41,676 nt of DNA from Hamadaea sp. (GCF_013362815.1 NZ_JABFVK010000062.1:1-41676); one strand, 5' to 3'; counted from the first letter of the stretch, positions 1 to 9,243 are shown. The notes: generated from the letters alone by a model not told the origin. Made by a program: numbers and translations.

Positions 1-2
1 TC

Positions 3-914
3 CTCGCGATCGCCGTCTGGGTCGAATCGCGGGCGGCGCAGCCGGTCGTCCCGCTCCAGATCATCCGTCGGCGTACGCCGGCCCTGTCGATCATCGCGAG
101 CCTCGCGGTCGGCATGGCGATGTTCGGTGGCGCGGTGTTCCTAGGGCAGTACTTCCAGATCGGCCGCGGTTATTCGCCGACCGAAGCCGGTCTGCTGACG
201 ATCCCGATGATGGCCGGTGTCCTGGTCTCCTCGACGGTCACCGGGCGGCTGATCTCCCGCAGCGGCACGATCAAGCGCTTCATCGTGGCCGGCACGATCG
301 TGCTGATCGCAGGCTTCGTCGTGCTCTCGACGATCGACCACGAGACTCCGCTCGGCCTCGTCGGCCTGGGCATGGCGCTGGTCGGCATCGGCGTCGGCAT
401 GACCATGCAGAACCTGGTCCTCGCGGTGCAGAACGACGTTCCGCTGCACGAGATGGGCGCGGCGAGCGCCTCGGTGACGTTCTTCCGGTCGCTGGGCGGC
501 ACCGTCGGCGTCTCCGTCCTCGGCGCGGTCCTGGCCAACCGGGTCACCGACAACATCATGGAGAACCTGGCCAAGGCCGGCATCCCGGCGACGAGCACCG
601 GCAAGACCAGCGCCCTCAACCTCAACGCGCTGCCGGAGGCCTTCCAGCACATCGTGCGGGCGGCGTACGGGGACGCCACCGGGCACATATTCCTGATCTC
701 GGCGGCCATCGCGGTCGTCGGCCTGATCGCGGCCATCGCCTTCAAGCCGATCACTCTGCGTACGACGATCGACCTGGGCGCCAAGCCGTCCGATTCGGCT
801 TCGGGCTCAACGTCGGCTTCGGCTTCGGGCTCGGCGTCCGCTGAGGGCTCGGCGTCGGCTTCGGCGTCGGGTGACGGCTCGGCGTCCGGTGAGAAGGTGG
901 CGACCAGACAATGA
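3..914 (+). CDS. DHA2-type MFS drug exporter, C-terminal part (5' truncated by window)
   Basis: This is the C-terminal part of a major facilitator transporter. The reading frame is open from the window edge, so the start lies outside. Hydrophobic helices alternate with short loops. The stretch GVGMTMQNLVLAVQNDVP followed by MGAASASVTFFRSLGGTVG is typical of the second half of 14-helix DHA2 proton-driven multidrug exporters of the EmrB/QacA kind. After the last helix there is an unusual cytoplasmic tail of about 40 residues made almost only of Ser, Ala and Gly, encoded by tandem degenerate tcggcttcggcg units at about 797-890. The stop overlaps the start of the next gene (ATGA), which indicates translational coupling. 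The substrate cannot be told from the sequence. The family call is secure; the Ser/Ala tail has no known role. Confidence 0.9.
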   Translation, partial: LAIAVWVESRAAQPVVPLQIIRRRTPALSIIASLAVGMAMFGGAVFLGQYFQIGRGYSPTEAGLLTIPMMAGVLVSSTVTGRLISRSGTIKRFIVAGTIVLIAGFVVLSTIDHETPLGLVGLGMALVGIGVGMTMQNLVLAVQNDVPLHEMGAASASVTFFRSLGGTVGVSVLGAVLANRVTDNIMENLAKAGIPATSTGKTSALNLNALPEAFQHIVRAAYGDATGHIFLISAAIAVVGLIAAIAFKPITLRTTIDLGAKPSDSASGSTSASASGSASAEGSASASASGDGSASGEKVATRQ

Positions 915-1402
915 CGGCTGAACCGCTTTCGGTCGAGCGATTCGGGCCCGCGTGCGCGCTCTCGCCCTGGGAGCGGGGAACCGACGGCCCCCGGCTGATC
1001 ATGGTCGGCATCGACGGCTCGGAGACGTCCATGCGGGCGATCGCGTACGCCTGTGGCATGGCCCGGCGACAGCAGAGTCAGCTCGCCGTGGTGTACGTGG
1101 CCGAACCGCACGCCTGGACGTCGATGATCACCGGGGCGGCCGCGGCTCAGCAGCGTACCTTCGACGAACTGGAGGCGGAGCTGCGCCGGGAGGTCCGGCA
1201 GCTCGCCGAGGAGATGCGCGTACCGGTGACCTTCCTGACCCGGCGGGGCGACCCGTTCGGCGAGCTGCGGGCCGCGGCCGACGACTTGAAGGCCGACGCG
1301 GTCATCGTGGGCGCGTCGGCCCAACCTGGGCATCGGTTGGTCGGATCGGTCGCGGCCCGCTTGGTCCGCACGGGGCGTTGGCCGGTCGCCGTCGTTCCCT
1401 GA
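911..1402 (+). CDS. Universal stress protein (UspA family)
   Basis: A 163-residue single USP domain protein. Residues about 30-36 read MVGIDGS, the ATP-binding first strand with the conserved Asp. The C-terminus has VVGAS followed by GHRLVGSVAARLVRTGRWPVAVVP, which matches the usual nucleotide-binding loop and final strand, although the classical G-x2-G-x9-G(S/T) spacing is slightly degenerate. There is an N-terminal extension of roughly 25 residues before the domain. The start codon overlaps the stop of the upstream exporter by four bases (ATGA), so the two are co-translated. USP proteins act in the cytoplasm during stress or dormancy; a specific link to the exporter is only implied by the coupling. 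The start is likely but not certain, because the extension could also be removed by a later start. Confidence 0.9.
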   Translation: MTAEPLSVERFGPACALSPWERGTDGPRLIMVGIDGSETSMRAIAYACGMARRQQSQLAVVYVAEPHAWTSMITGAAAAQQRTFDELEAELRREVRQLAEEMRVPVTFLTRRGDPFGELRAAADDLKADAVIVGASAQPGHRLVGSVAARLVRTGRWPVAVVP

Positions 1403-1413
1403 ACGGAGCGCGG

Positions 1414-4400
1414 TCAGGTCATGAGTGCCTTCAGCCGCGCCAGCTCCTTGGCCACCTGCTCGGCCGACCGGATGGCACCGCCTCGTTCGTAGATCGCCAT
1501 CGCTTCTTCGAGGGCCTGGGCTGCCTCGGCATGGTCCCCGGTTCGTTCGGCGAGCCGGGCCCGGGCCTCCATGATGTGCCCGATGGTTTCCGCTTTGCCG
1601 ACGATGCGGGCGATGGTGAGAGCCTCCTCGACGGCGTCGTGTGCCTGGTCGACCGGCAGAACGTCCGCCTGCAGCCCCAGAAAGCTGAGCATTCCGATCC
1701 GGTCGCCGAGCGAGCGAGACACCCGGATTCCGGCCGCCAGCAACGGTTCCAGCTCGTCCGGCCGGCCGGCCATCCGAAGGGCGATGCACAGGCTGTAGAT
1801 CACCTGCGAGTACTCACGGCTGGCCGGGTCGGGCAGCAGGGCGAGCGCCTGTTCGAAATGGCGTACGGAACCCGGCGCGTCGTCCAGGTACTCCCGATGG
1901 ATCAGCCCCATTCCCTGATGGGCCGCCGCCCGGATGGACGGCGTCGGCTCCTCGCCCGGCGGAGCTTCCAGGATCTCCGTGAGCAGTGTGGTCGCCTGGT
2001 CCACCCGCTTGGCCCGCCGGTGGACGTACGCGAGGTGGTAGCGCATCAAGTGGGCGCCCTGGGCCTCCCCGGCCGCCCGGAACGAGGCCAGGCCGTGTTC
2101 GGCGACCGGTAGGGCGTCGGCGTCGCGGCTGTCGGAGAGCAGCAGGTTCGTCTCCGACTCGTCGGTGTACGCGCTGGCGAGCAGATCGTCGGTGAACCCC
2201 GGCACGGCGCGCAGCTGCTGGATGCACTGCCGCCACTCGTCGATCTGATGCCGCGTACGCAGAAACGGGCTGAGCGACACGAGCAGGCTCACGGCGAGCT
2301 TCAGATCGCCGGCAGTGGCCCGGTCGGCCAGCGCGTCCAGCAGGTTGTCGCGCTCGGTGTCGAACCAGTTGTTGACGTCTACGACCTCGGGCAGCCTGGC
2401 CTCGTCGGGTTCGGGCAGCGACAACGGACCCAGCGCCAGACTGCGCCCACCGGCGTACTGGGCGGTCGTCCGGCGGGCGACGTGCGCCCACTGCGCCACG
2501 GCGTACCGGGCTGCCGCGCGGTCTTCGTCGTCGGCGAGCTTCAACGCGTAGAGCCGAACCAGGTCGTGCAGGCGATAGTGGGCGTGCGCGCCCGAACCCC
2601 CCGCCGCGCTGACGAGGTGGGCCGCGGCCAGTTCGGTGAGCGTGTCGGCGGCCGATCTGGTCGACCCCGCCTGCAGGACGGCCGCGACCCAGGCCGGGAT
2701 CGTCCGGGTGCCGACGGCGGCCAGCCGCCGCAGAAGGGATTGGGCCGACCGGCTGAGGTTGCCGTATGCGGAGTCCAGCGTCGTCTGCAAGGCCAGCTCG
2801 CCGCTGTGCAGACCGGTGATGCGGCCGTCCGCCGGATCGAGCGTGCGAGCGATGCCGTCCAGGGTGTCGCCGGAGTGCGTACGCGCGGCGGCGATGCTCA
2901 GCGCGAGCGGGAGTCCGCCGCAGACTTCGACGATGCGGGCCGCCGAGAGTGGATCGCCCTCGACGTCGTCTTCGGGTACGAGGCGGCGGAGCAGGGAAAG
3001 CGCCGACGGCCCGTCGAGCGGGTCGAGCCGGTAGCGGGTCACCGGGAGCCCGGCGAGCGGATTGCGGCTCGTGATGAGCACGTCGTTGCCCTCGCTCGCG
3101 GGCAGGAACGGCAGGACCTGCTCGGCGCTGCGGGCGTCGTCGAGCAGCATGAGGACCCGGCGGCCGGCCAGGTAGGACCGCAGCAGCGCGGAGCGCTCGG
3201 CGACGTCCTCGGGGATGTCGGCGCTGGTAGCGCCCAGCGACCTGAGGAATCCGCTGAGCAGCTGGCCGGCGGACGAGGGGTCGTGGGACTCGCCCCGGAG
3301 ATCGGCGTAGAGCTGGCCGTCCGGGTAGCGCTGCTTCACCTGGTGGGCGACCTGGACGGTGAGCGTGGTCTTGCCGACCCCGGGCATGCCGTGGACGACC
3401 AGGATGCGAGACGACGGGATCTCGCCGGCACGCAACGGACCGCAGAGATGACCGGAAACGGCCGCGACCGCGTCGTCCCGGCCGCCGAAATAGGGCGTGG
3501 TCAGGGGCAACTGGGCCGGGCGCGGTCGGCGCGGCCGGTCCACGCCGTCGGCACCGCCCGGCCGCAGGATCTCCCGGTACACCGCCTGGGTCTCTGGCGC
3601 AGGGTCCACGCCGAGTTCGTCGCCGAGCCGCTTACGCAGGTCGGCGTACAGGTGCAAGGCGCGGTCCTGCTGACCGGTCCGGGCGTACGCCCGCATCAGA
3701 GTGGCATGCAAGCCCTCATGAAGGGGCTCCGCTGCAGCGGTCGTCTCCAGTGGCGAGAGCGCCCGAGCATCCTGCCCAGCGGCGGCGGCCTGCTCGGCCA
3801 GCTCCAGGACGGCCGAGAGGTAGGTCCGGCGCAGGGCCAGCGTGGCCGGCCGGTCGGCGTACGCCTCGTCCACCGGTCCTCGCCAGCACAGCAGCGCCGT
3901 CTCGTACGCGTGGACCGCCCGGCCGGCGTCGCCGTCCTGCGCGGCCGCCCGGGCGAGCTCCACGGAGTGCGTGAACCGGCTGACGTCGACGGCGTCCACC
4001 GGCAGATGCAGCCGGTACGCCCCACCGCCGGAAGGAAGGACGCGGCTGGGCTCTCGCCGGGCCCGACGGGGTTCCAGGAGGTCCCGGACCTGGTTCACGA
4101 GTACGTGCAGCCGGTTCCGCCAGCCCTCGGGTGGCTGTGCGTCCCAGAGCGCTTCGGCGATCTCCTCCATCCGGAGGAACCGGTCGCCTTCCAGAGCCAG
4201 CAGGGTGAGCAGCTTCCGCTGGGCGGCGGCGGTGACGGGGACCGGCCGGGCCTGCCGGGCGACGACGAACGGACCGAGGACGCTGATCGTCAGGGCAGGC
4301 GCCTGCGGCTCCAAGGCGTCAAGCCCGAGTGCGGTGGAAAGCCGCTGCAGCGAGGACTGGTGCGGCTTGTCGACCCGCCCCTGTTCGATCTCCCGCAGGG

Positions 4401-4497
4401 CACGGACGCTGATCCCGGCCCGATCGGCCAGCTGAGCCTGTGTGAGCCCGGCGGAGAGGCGAGCCGTGCGGATGAGCTCGGCAGAGGGGTTGGTCAT
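1414..4497 (-). CDS. AfsR/SARP-family regulator: XRE HTH, winged helix, BTAD, NB-ARC ATPase, TPR
   Basis: A 1027-residue multidomain transcription regulator. In order: an XRE helix-turn-helix at about 5-62 (RTARLSAGLTQAQLADRAGIS then VRALREIEQGR); an OmpR-like winged helix at about 75-160 (LGPFVVARQ to LHVLVNQVRDLLEP); a bacterial transcriptional activator domain at about 170-320; an NB-ARC ATPase with Walker A GMPGVGKTT (Lys about 376), Walker B LMLLDDA and LITSRN; and TPR-like helices from about 690 to the end. AfsR/SARP proteins usually activate secondary-metabolite or stress operons; an additional XRE domain in front of the SARP module is a known but less common architecture. The ATG at 4497 is chosen because the helix-turn-helix begins directly after it; a start 30 codons upstream is possible but adds an Arg-rich stretch with no domain. 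No strong Shine-Dalgarno is visible. The target is unknown. Confidence 0.93.
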   Translation of the reverse strand: MTNPSAELIRTARLSAGLTQAQLADRAGISVRALREIEQGRVDKPHQSSLQRLSTALGLDALEPQAPALTISVLGPFVVARQARPVPVTAAAQRKLLTLLALEGDRFLRMEEIAEALWDAQPPEGWRNRLHVLVNQVRDLLEPRRARREPSRVLPSGGGAYRLHLPVDAVDVSRFTHSVELARAAAQDGDAGRAVHAYETALLCWRGPVDEAYADRPATLALRRTYLSAVLELAEQAAAAGQDARALSPLETTAAAEPLHEGLHATLMRAYARTGQQDRALHLYADLRKRLGDELGVDPAPETQAVYREILRPGGADGVDRPRRPRPAQLPLTTPYFGGRDDAVAAVSGHLCGPLRAGEIPSSRILVVHGMPGVGKTTLTVQVAHQVKQRYPDGQLYADLRGESHDPSSAGQLLSGFLRSLGATSADIPEDVAERSALLRSYLAGRRVLMLLDDARSAEQVLPFLPASEGNDVLITSRNPLAGLPVTRYRLDPLDGPSALSLLRRLVPEDDVEGDPLSAARIVEVCGGLPLALSIAAARTHSGDTLDGIARTLDPADGRITGLHSGELALQTTLDSAYGNLSRSAQSLLRRLAAVGTRTIPAWVAAVLQAGSTRSAADTLTELAAAHLVSAAGGSGAHAHYRLHDLVRLYALKLADDEDRAAARYAVAQWAHVARRTTAQYAGGRSLALGPLSLPEPDEARLPEVVDVNNWFDTERDNLLDALADRATAGDLKLAVSLLVSLSPFLRTRHQIDEWRQCIQQLRAVPGFTDDLLASAYTDESETNLLLSDSRDADALPVAEHGLASFRAAGEAQGAHLMRYHLAYVHRRAKRVDQATTLLTEILEAPPGEEPTPSIRAAAHQGMGLIHREYLDDAPGSVRHFEQALALLPDPASREYSQVIYSLCIALRMAGRPDELEPLLAAGIRVSRSLGDRIGMLSFLGLQADVLPVDQAHDAVEEALTIARIVGKAETIGHIMEARARLAERTGDHAEAAQALEEAMAIYERGGAIRSAEQVAKELARLKALMT

Positions 4498-4551
4498 GCA
4501 GTGGGTCCGATCGTCCGACCGCGGTCGCGCGGCTCGGTCATTCTGCCGCCG

Positions 4552-4631
4552 GAAACTGCCGGTCGCCAAGAGCGTTTCGGTTCCCACCGTGCCGAAGCAG
4601 TGGTCAGCCGGGTGATCCGACCGGCAGTTTC
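4552..4631. promoter_or_regulatory. Spaced inverted repeat upstream of the SARP regulator, possible operator
   Basis: The 14-mer GAAACTGCCGGTCG at 4552-4565 recurs as its exact reverse complement at 4618-4631, with 52 bases between. The pair lies 55-135 bases upstream of the start of the SARP gene (minus strand). Two distant half-sites of this kind are typical of a looped or doubly occupied operator, perhaps autoregulatory. The rest of the 4498-4753 gap shows only a small hairpin (4633-4656) and no recognisable gene. Confidence 0.35.
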
Positions 4632-4753
4632 GCCGGCACCTCGAGGAAAGTGCCGGGACAGCCCGGCTGCATACGCTGACTTCGCCGACGAGCGGCAGCG
4701 TCGGTCCACACGCAGGCGACTGCGAACGGGGGTGGGCCGCCGGATTCGCCGCG

Positions 4754-4807
4754 AGATCACGGATATGCAGGCTTCCTGCGTGCGGGAAGCCTGCATATCC
4801 GTGATCT
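4754..4807 (-). terminator. Long GATCA hairpin after the ABC permease gene
   Basis: A 23-bp perfect inverted repeat, left arm 4754-4776 and right arm 4785-4807, with an 8-base loop. It begins 13 bases after the stop codon of the permease (minus strand), so it probably ends or stabilises the 3' end of the export operon. There is no U-tract, as is frequent for actinobacterial terminators. The arm contains GATCACGG, shared with the hairpin at 39892-39954. Confidence 0.6.
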
Positions 4808-4819
4808 GCACGGAAACCG

Positions 4820-6040
4820 TCAGGGAGCGGCCAGCGCCTCGGTCGGCGAGAGCCGGGCGGCCCGGATGGCGGGGTAGAGCCCGGCGATGCCGCCGATGAG
4901 CACGGTCGCGCCCACGCCGCCGGCGGTGGCCCAGGCCGGCACGGTCGTCGGCCATCCCTGGTAGTACGCGTACCCGGTGGTGACGGCGATGCCGAGGAGC
5001 AGGCCGCCGATGCCGCCGAGGGCCGACAGCAGCAGCGATTCCGCGAGGAATTGCACCCGGATCTGGCCCCGGGTGGCCCCGAGGGATCGCCGGAGACCGA
5101 TCTCGGCGCGGCGTTCCAGCACCGAGATCACCATGGTGTTGGCCACGCCGACCCCACCGACCAGCAACGCGACCGCGCCGAGGCCGAGGAGCAGCCCGGT
5201 GAACGCGGCGCCGGCGGCCCGTTGGGCGGTCAACGCCTCGGACGGGCGGGATACGTTGACCTCGCTCGGGTTCTCCGGGTTCGCCGTCTGGCCGAGGACC
5301 GCCCGAACCGCCTCGACCTGGCTGTCCTCCGACCGCGTGTAGACGGTCGTCGCGTGGCCGTCGAAGTCGAACTCGGCCGTTGCGACCGGCCAGCCCATGA
5401 TCACGGCCGCGTCCAGCTCGTCCGCGAGCGCCACCGGTTCGAGGATGCCGACCACAGTGAACCATTGACCACCGACGATGATCTCGACGTCCGGCCCGGC
5501 GTGGCTGATGCCGAGCCGCTGGGCGGCCGCGTCGCCGAGCACCACCGCCGGGTAGCGGGCGGTCGCCTCGTTCAGCCACACTCCACTTCGGAGCTTCGCG
5601 CCGACCGTCTCCGGCAGGTCCAGGCGGGCCGCGTACGTGGCGAGGCCGTTGGTCTGCGCCTTCGGGATCTTGTCAGATCGGTAGACGCTTGCGCCGCTCA
5701 CCTTGCCGATCGCCGAGACCGCCTGCACCGGCCCGATCCGCTCGATCATCGACTCGGCTTCCTCCGGCAGGCTCGCGTCCTTCCCGAACATCGTCTGACC
5801 AGGGGAGACAGTCAGCAGATTCGTCCCCAACGCGGCCAGCTTGCGGTCCAGGTCCGCCTGCGACGACGACGAGATGCCGACCACCGCGATCATCGCGGCG
5901 ATGCCGATCGCGATGCCGAGCGCCGACAGCAACGCGCGGGTCGGCCTCGTGCGCAGGCCCGCGGCCCCCACGCGGACGACGTCACGCGGTCCCAGCCGGG
6001 CCGGGCTCAACCGCGGCCGGTGGTCCAGGTTCGCGGTCAT
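4820..6040 (-). CDS. MacB/FtsX-like ABC transporter permease
   Basis: A 406-residue membrane protein with the MacB layout: one N-terminal helix at about 35-60 ([17 protein letters not shown]), a large extracytoplasmic domain at about 65-270, then three helices at about 280-400. The stretch [23 protein letters not shown] is the conserved cytoplasmic loop of FtsX/MacB permeases that contacts the ATPase. The start codon overlaps the stop of the ATPase gene (ATGA). Together with the ATPase and adaptor it forms a mechanotransmission-type exporter, which exports peptides, antibiotics or lipoproteins from the membrane or periplasm-like space rather than pumping across the membrane. It is the last gene of a four-gene operon. 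The substrate is unknown. Confidence 0.93.
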   Translation of the reverse strand: MTANLDHRPRLSPARLGPRDVVRVGAAGLRTRPTRALLSALGIAIGIAAMIAVVGISSSSQADLDRKLAALGTNLLTVSPGQTMFGKDASLPEEAESMIERIGPVQAVSAIGKVSGASVYRSDKIPKAQTNGLATYAARLDLPETVGAKLRSGVWLNEATARYPAVVLGDAAAQRLGISHAGPDVEIIVGGQWFTVVGILEPVALADELDAAVIMGWPVATAEFDFDGHATTVYTRSEDSQVEAVRAVLGQTANPENPSEVNVSRPSEALTAQRAAGAAFTGLLLGLGAVALLVGGVGVANTMVISVLERRAEIGLRRSLGATRGQIRVQFLAESLLLSALGGIGGLLLGIAVTTGYAYYQGWPTTVPAWATAGGVGATVLIGGIAGLYPAIRAARLSPTEALAAP

Positions 6041-6747
6041 GGTCGCGCTCCTTCCAGGGGTACGCCCAACGCCGAGACGTCGTCCGTGGAGTCGTCACCG
6101 ACCACCTCGCCGTCGCGCATGTGCACCTGGCGGGGCAGGGCGGCGGCGATCTCCCGGTCGTGCGTGATGATCACGACGGTGGTGCCCGCCGAATGCAGCT
6201 CGCGGAGCAGCTTCATCACCCCCGCGCCGGACGAGGAGTCGAGGTTGCCCGTCGGCTCGTCGGCCAGCAGGACCGGTGGTTCGCCGACGACGGCCCGGGC
6301 GATGGCGACCCGCTGCCGTTCGCCGCCCGACAGCTCGTGCGGCTCGTGGTCGATCCGGTGCCCGAGGCCGACCCGGTCCAAGGCGACGGCCGCGCGACGG
6401 CGGCGTTCGCCCAGGCCGATGCCGCTGTAGAGCAGCCCGTCGGCGACGTTGTCCAGCGCGCTCACCCCGGGGGCGAGATGGAACTGCTGGAAGACGAAGC
6501 CGATCCGAGTGGCCCGTAACGCCGACAACTGCCGGTCGGAGAGCCGGGCGACGTCGTACCCGTCGATCGTCACCCGGCCCGACGTCGGCCGGTCGAGCGT
6601 GCCGAGGACGTGGAGCATCGTCGACTTGCCCGACCCGGAGGGCCCGACGATCGCCATCAGCTCCTGCTCGCCGATCGTCAGGCTCACCCCGCGCAGCGCG
6701 CGTACGTCGCCCGGGTAGACCTTCGAGACGTCGGTCAGCTCGATCAT
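6037..6747 (-). CDS. ABC transporter ATP-binding protein (MacB/LolD type)
   Basis: A 236-residue ATPase subunit of normal length. It carries Walker [10 protein letters not shown] (residues 35-43), the Q-loop in FVFQQFHL, the signature [14 protein letters not shown], Walker [14 protein letters not shown] and the H-loop Asp-His in VIITHDRE. The [11 protein letters not shown] form is characteristic of the LolD/MacB/FtsE subfamily that partners FtsX-like permeases. The gene overlaps its neighbours by four bases on both sides, so adaptor, ATPase and permease are translationally coupled. It powers the exporter at the inner face of the membrane. Confidence 0.97.
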   Translation of the reverse strand: MIELTDVSKVYPGDVRALRGVSLTIGEQELMAIVGPSGSGKSTMLHVLGTLDRPTSGRVTIDGYDVARLSDRQLSALRATRIGFVFQQFHLAPGVSALDNVADGLLYSGIGLGERRRRAAVALDRVGLGHRIDHEPHELSGGERQRVAIARAVVGEPPVLLADEPTGNLDSSSGAGVMKLLRELHSAGTTVVIITHDREIAAALPRQVHMRDGEVVGDDSTDDVSALGVPLEGARP

Positions 6748-7865
6748 TTCGGCATCCCGACGGTGACGCCCTCGGTGATGCCGTCGCCGGTGACCTCGAC
6801 CCGGCCGCCGGCGAACAGACCGGTCTCCACCTTCACATAGTGCGTGCTGGTGCCGTCGACGATCTCAACGCCGTAGCCGCCTTCGGCCAATGCCACGAGC
6901 GCAGCGACGGGCACGGTCAGCACGTCTTTGTGCTGGGCCGCGGTGAAGACGACCTCGACCGAGGCGACGTCCAGTCCGGCGGTCGCCTTGGCGTCCTTCA
7001 GGGTCAGCTGCGCCTCGATCTTCGTCTCGGGGTCGCCGTTCGGGTCGTCGCTCGCCTCGATCACGGTGTAGACACGCTGCACCGTGCCGTCGACCTTCTT
7101 GCCGTCCGGCAACTCGACCGAGACCGCGGTTCCCTTCTTGGCCAGCCGCTGATCGCCGATGCCCAGCTGGACGGTGACGATCCGGCTGGTCCCGGTGTAG
7201 GTCAGGACGTCCTGGCCCGGCCCGATCTGACCGCCCAGCGACGCCTTGACGGTGTCGACCCGGATCGCGCCCGGGGCGAACAGCACCCGGCCGAGGTCGA
7301 CCACGCCGGTCTCGTCGAGGTTGAGGTCGTCCTGCCAGTCCTTGACGGCGTCGGCGGTGTCCGACGTGTACTTGCTGTCGACGGTGAACCCGGTGTATCC
7401 CAGCGCCTTCAGGTTCTGCTCCAACTGCTTGACGTCAGCGCCCTCGTCGCCCACCTTCAACGGCCGGTACGCCGGAACGTTGCCGTACATGAGCACGACC
7501 GGGGTGTTGTCCAGCTTGTAGACGGTGTTCCCGCGTTGGAACACCGAACTGGCGTACGGGAGAGACGTGACCGTTCCCTGAAGCCGGGAGATGAGCGTCG
7601 TCGAATCCCCGTAGCCGAGAGTGCCGGAGACGCTCTGGGTGTCGTTGAGGGTCTGCTTCGTCACCTTCGCAGTGGTAGGCGGCAGTTGAGCCTGGTTGTC
7701 GGCGGTCTTGTCCGGGCGGAACCCGAATCCGAGGGTGGCGGCGGTCGCCGCGCCGACCGCGAGGACTGCGACGCCGGCCCCGACGATCTTCCCGGTGCGC
7801 CCTTTCTTACGCCGCTTAGTGCGTACGCCGGGAGCCGTCTCTTCCTGTTGGGTCGTGACGGTCAT
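6744..7865 (-). CDS. Membrane-fusion-type adaptor with peptidoglycan-binding domain
   Basis: A 373-residue adaptor. A basic N-terminus (RTKRRKKGR) is followed by one transmembrane segment at about 27-47. A peptidoglycan-binding-1 like repeat lies at about 140-200 ([20 protein letters not shown] with [18 protein letters not shown]). The second half is a HlyD/RND-type beta-barrel with [23 protein letters not shown] near the end. Actinobacterial MacA-like adaptors often have this arrangement, where the peptidoglycan-binding insert may anchor the complex to the wall. The ATG at 7865 overlaps the lipoprotein stop (ATGA), which fixes the start and excludes a longer reading frame that would run into the lipoprotein gene. 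Confidence 0.9.
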   Translation of the reverse strand: MTVTTQQEETAPGVRTKRRKKGRTGKIVGAGVAVLAVGAATAATLGFGFRPDKTADNQAQLPPTTAKVTKQTLNDTQSVSGTLGYGDSTTLISRLQGTVTSLPYASSVFQRGNTVYKLDNTPVVLMYGNVPAYRPLKVGDEGADVKQLEQNLKALGYTGFTVDSKYTSDTADAVKDWQDDLNLDETGVVDLGRVLFAPGAIRVDTVKASLGGQIGPGQDVLTYTGTSRIVTVQLGIGDQRLAKKGTAVSVELPDGKKVDGTVQRVYTVIEASDDPNGDPETKIEAQLTLKDAKATAGLDVASVEVVFTAAQHKDVLTVPVAALVALAEGGYGVEIVDGTSTHYVKVETGLFAGGRVEVTGDGITEGVTVGMPK

Positions 7866-8410
7866 GCGCCCTTGGTCTCCTTCATCGCAGGCCCGCCCAT
7901 GATCGAGTCGCAGGCCTTCTGAGCCGCCGGGAAATCGGGGTCCTCGGCGATGCTGCCGTCGATGCGTACGCCGCCCTGGTTGGGGTCGGGGTCCGGGAAC
8001 TTCTCGACGCCGTGCTCGCGCATGCACTTGGCGAAGTCGAGCTGCTTCTTCTGCATCTCCGCGTCGGGCTTGCCGCCGGGGCCGCCTTCCGGCGCGTAGT
8101 CCTTGCAGGCCTGCTGGGCGGCGTCGATGTTGGTCCCGGGCTGGGCGTTGATCCGCATCTGGATCTTGCCGTCCTTGATCTCCGGGTCGGGCATGTCGAC
8201 GCCGTGCTCGCGCATGCACTGGGCGAACTTCAGCGCCCGCTCCTGTTCCTCGGCGGCGGACCGGGTCTTGTTGGGGCTGGCACTGGCGCTCGCGGTTCCG
8301 TTGACCGAGGCGACGGTGTTGCCGTTGTCCCCGGACTTGCCGCAGCCGGACAGTGCGAACAGCAACGCGACCGGCACGGCGGCCGTCGCGAGGAGGAGCC
8401 TTCTGCTCAT
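7862..8410 (-). CDS. Lipoprotein with duplicated Cys-containing CMREHGV modules
   Basis: A 182-residue secreted lipoprotein. The signal peptide ends in the lipobox LSGC (Cys about 23). After a Ser/Asn-rich linker come two copies of one module. Each begins with FA-K/Q-CMREHGV, continues with a PDP motif and ends with an A-x2-AC-like segment (AAQQACKDY, AAQKACDS). Each module therefore has two cysteines that could form a disulfide. Proteins of this type occur next to MacAB-like operons in actinobacteria, but their function is not known to me. It is the first gene of the export operon, with a good Shine-Dalgarno (aaggag) before the ATG, and it is divergent from the two-component pair. It may be the cargo, or a sensor of the system. 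Confidence 0.85.
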   Translation of the reverse strand: MSRRLLLATAAVPVALLFALSGCGKSGDNGNTVASVNGTASASASPNKTRSAAEEQERALKFAQCMREHGVDMPDPEIKDGKIQMRINAQPGTNIDAAQQACKDYAPEGGPGGKPDAEMQKKQLDFAKCMREHGVEKFPDPDPNQGGVRIDGSIAEDPDFPAAQKACDSIMGGPAMKETKGA

Positions 8411-8524
8411 GATTCGTCTCCTTGCCGGGCGGCGCGCGGAGTGCGGCCGCTTCGGCGGTGAGTCAACGCGGCGGGCTGTTTCGGGGGCGCTTCCAGATGC
8501 GCTAACGCCGGGGAAACATCACGG

Positions 8525-8558
8525 CGCGTCACCATGGAGCGGTGACCGCGCAGGTCAC
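8525..8558. promoter_or_regulatory. GTCACC/GGTGAC/GGTCAC cluster between the divergent export operon and two-component genes
   Basis: The intergenic region 8411-8586 carries GTCACC (8528-8533), GGTGAC (8541-8546) and GGTCAC (8553-8558) at 12-13 base intervals. Regularly spaced half-sites upstream of a divergently transcribed OmpR-type regulator are plausible binding sites for that regulator. The assignment is by position and spacing only. Confidence 0.25.
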
Positions 8559-8586
8559 GCGGAGTTTTGAAGGGGTTTGCGGGCAG

Positions 8587-9243
8587 ATGCGCATTCTCGT
8601 AGTGGAGGACGAACGCCTCCTCGCCGAGGCGATCGCGGAGTGGCTGCGTGACGATGCTCACGCCGTCGACGTGGCGCTGGACGGCGAAGCCGCGCTCGAC
8701 CGGCTGGGCGTCAACGACTACGACGTGGTCGTGCTCGACCGTGACCTGCCCAAGGTGCACGGCGACGACGTATGCCGGGAGGTGGTCGCCTCGGGCTCGG
8801 ACGCCCGGGTGCTGATGCTGACCGCGGCCGCGGAGATCGGCGACCGGGTCAACGGGCTGTCCCTGGGCGCCGACGACTACCTGCCGAAGCCGTTCGCCTT
8901 CGCCGAGCTGGCCGCCCGGGTGCAGGCCCTCGGCCGGCGGGCCCGGCCGGCGGTCCCGCCGGTGCTGCGCCGCGCCGGGATCGTCCTCGACCCCGCCCGT
9001 CGGCAGGTGTTCCGCGGCGACAAGTACGTGCTGCTGTCGAAGAAGGAGTTCGGCCTGCTGACCGAGCTGCTCCGGGCCGACGGCGCGGTGGTCAGCGCGG
9101 AGCACCTGCTGGAGAAGGTCTGGGACGAGAACGCCGATCCGTTCACCTCGGCCGTCCGGCTCACCGTCCTGAAACTGCGCCGCAAACTCGGTGAACCCGC
9201 CGTGATCGAGACGCTTCCCGGAGAGGGCTACCGAATCCCATGA
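8587..9243 (+). CDS. OmpR-family response regulator
   Basis: A 218-residue response regulator. The receiver domain (1-115) has the acidic pair E7-D8, phosphoacceptor D51 in VVVLDRDLP, the switch Thr in LMLTAA and the conserved Lys in YLPKPFAF. A winged-helix DNA-binding domain follows (about 125-218, ending VIETLPGEGYRIP). The ATG at 8587 is chosen because MRILVVEDE is the canonical receiver start; an in-frame upstream start would add 15 residues without homology. It overlaps the sensor kinase by four bases. Because it is divergent from the lipoprotein-adaptor-ABC operon, it probably regulates that operon, as in other MacAB-associated two-component systems. Confidence 0.96.
   Translation: MRILVVEDERLLAEAIAEWLRDDAHAVDVALDGEAALDRLGVNDYDVVVLDRDLPKVHGDDVCREVVASGSDARVLMLTAAAEIGDRVNGLSLGADDYLPKPFAFAELAARVQALGRRARPAVPPVLRRAGIVLDPARRQVFRGDKYVLLSKKEFGLLTELLRADGAVVSAEHLLEKVWDENADPFTSAVRLTVLKLRRKLGEPAVIETLPGEGYRIP

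Noticed and set aside
2248-4899. An 883-codon open frame antisense to the SARP regulator, and similar long frames at 11935-15201, 9342-11678 and 32944-34503
   Set aside because: They have no recognisable domains and are rich in Arg/Gly/Pro/Asp strings. They mirror real genes on the other strand, which is expected in very GC-rich DNA.
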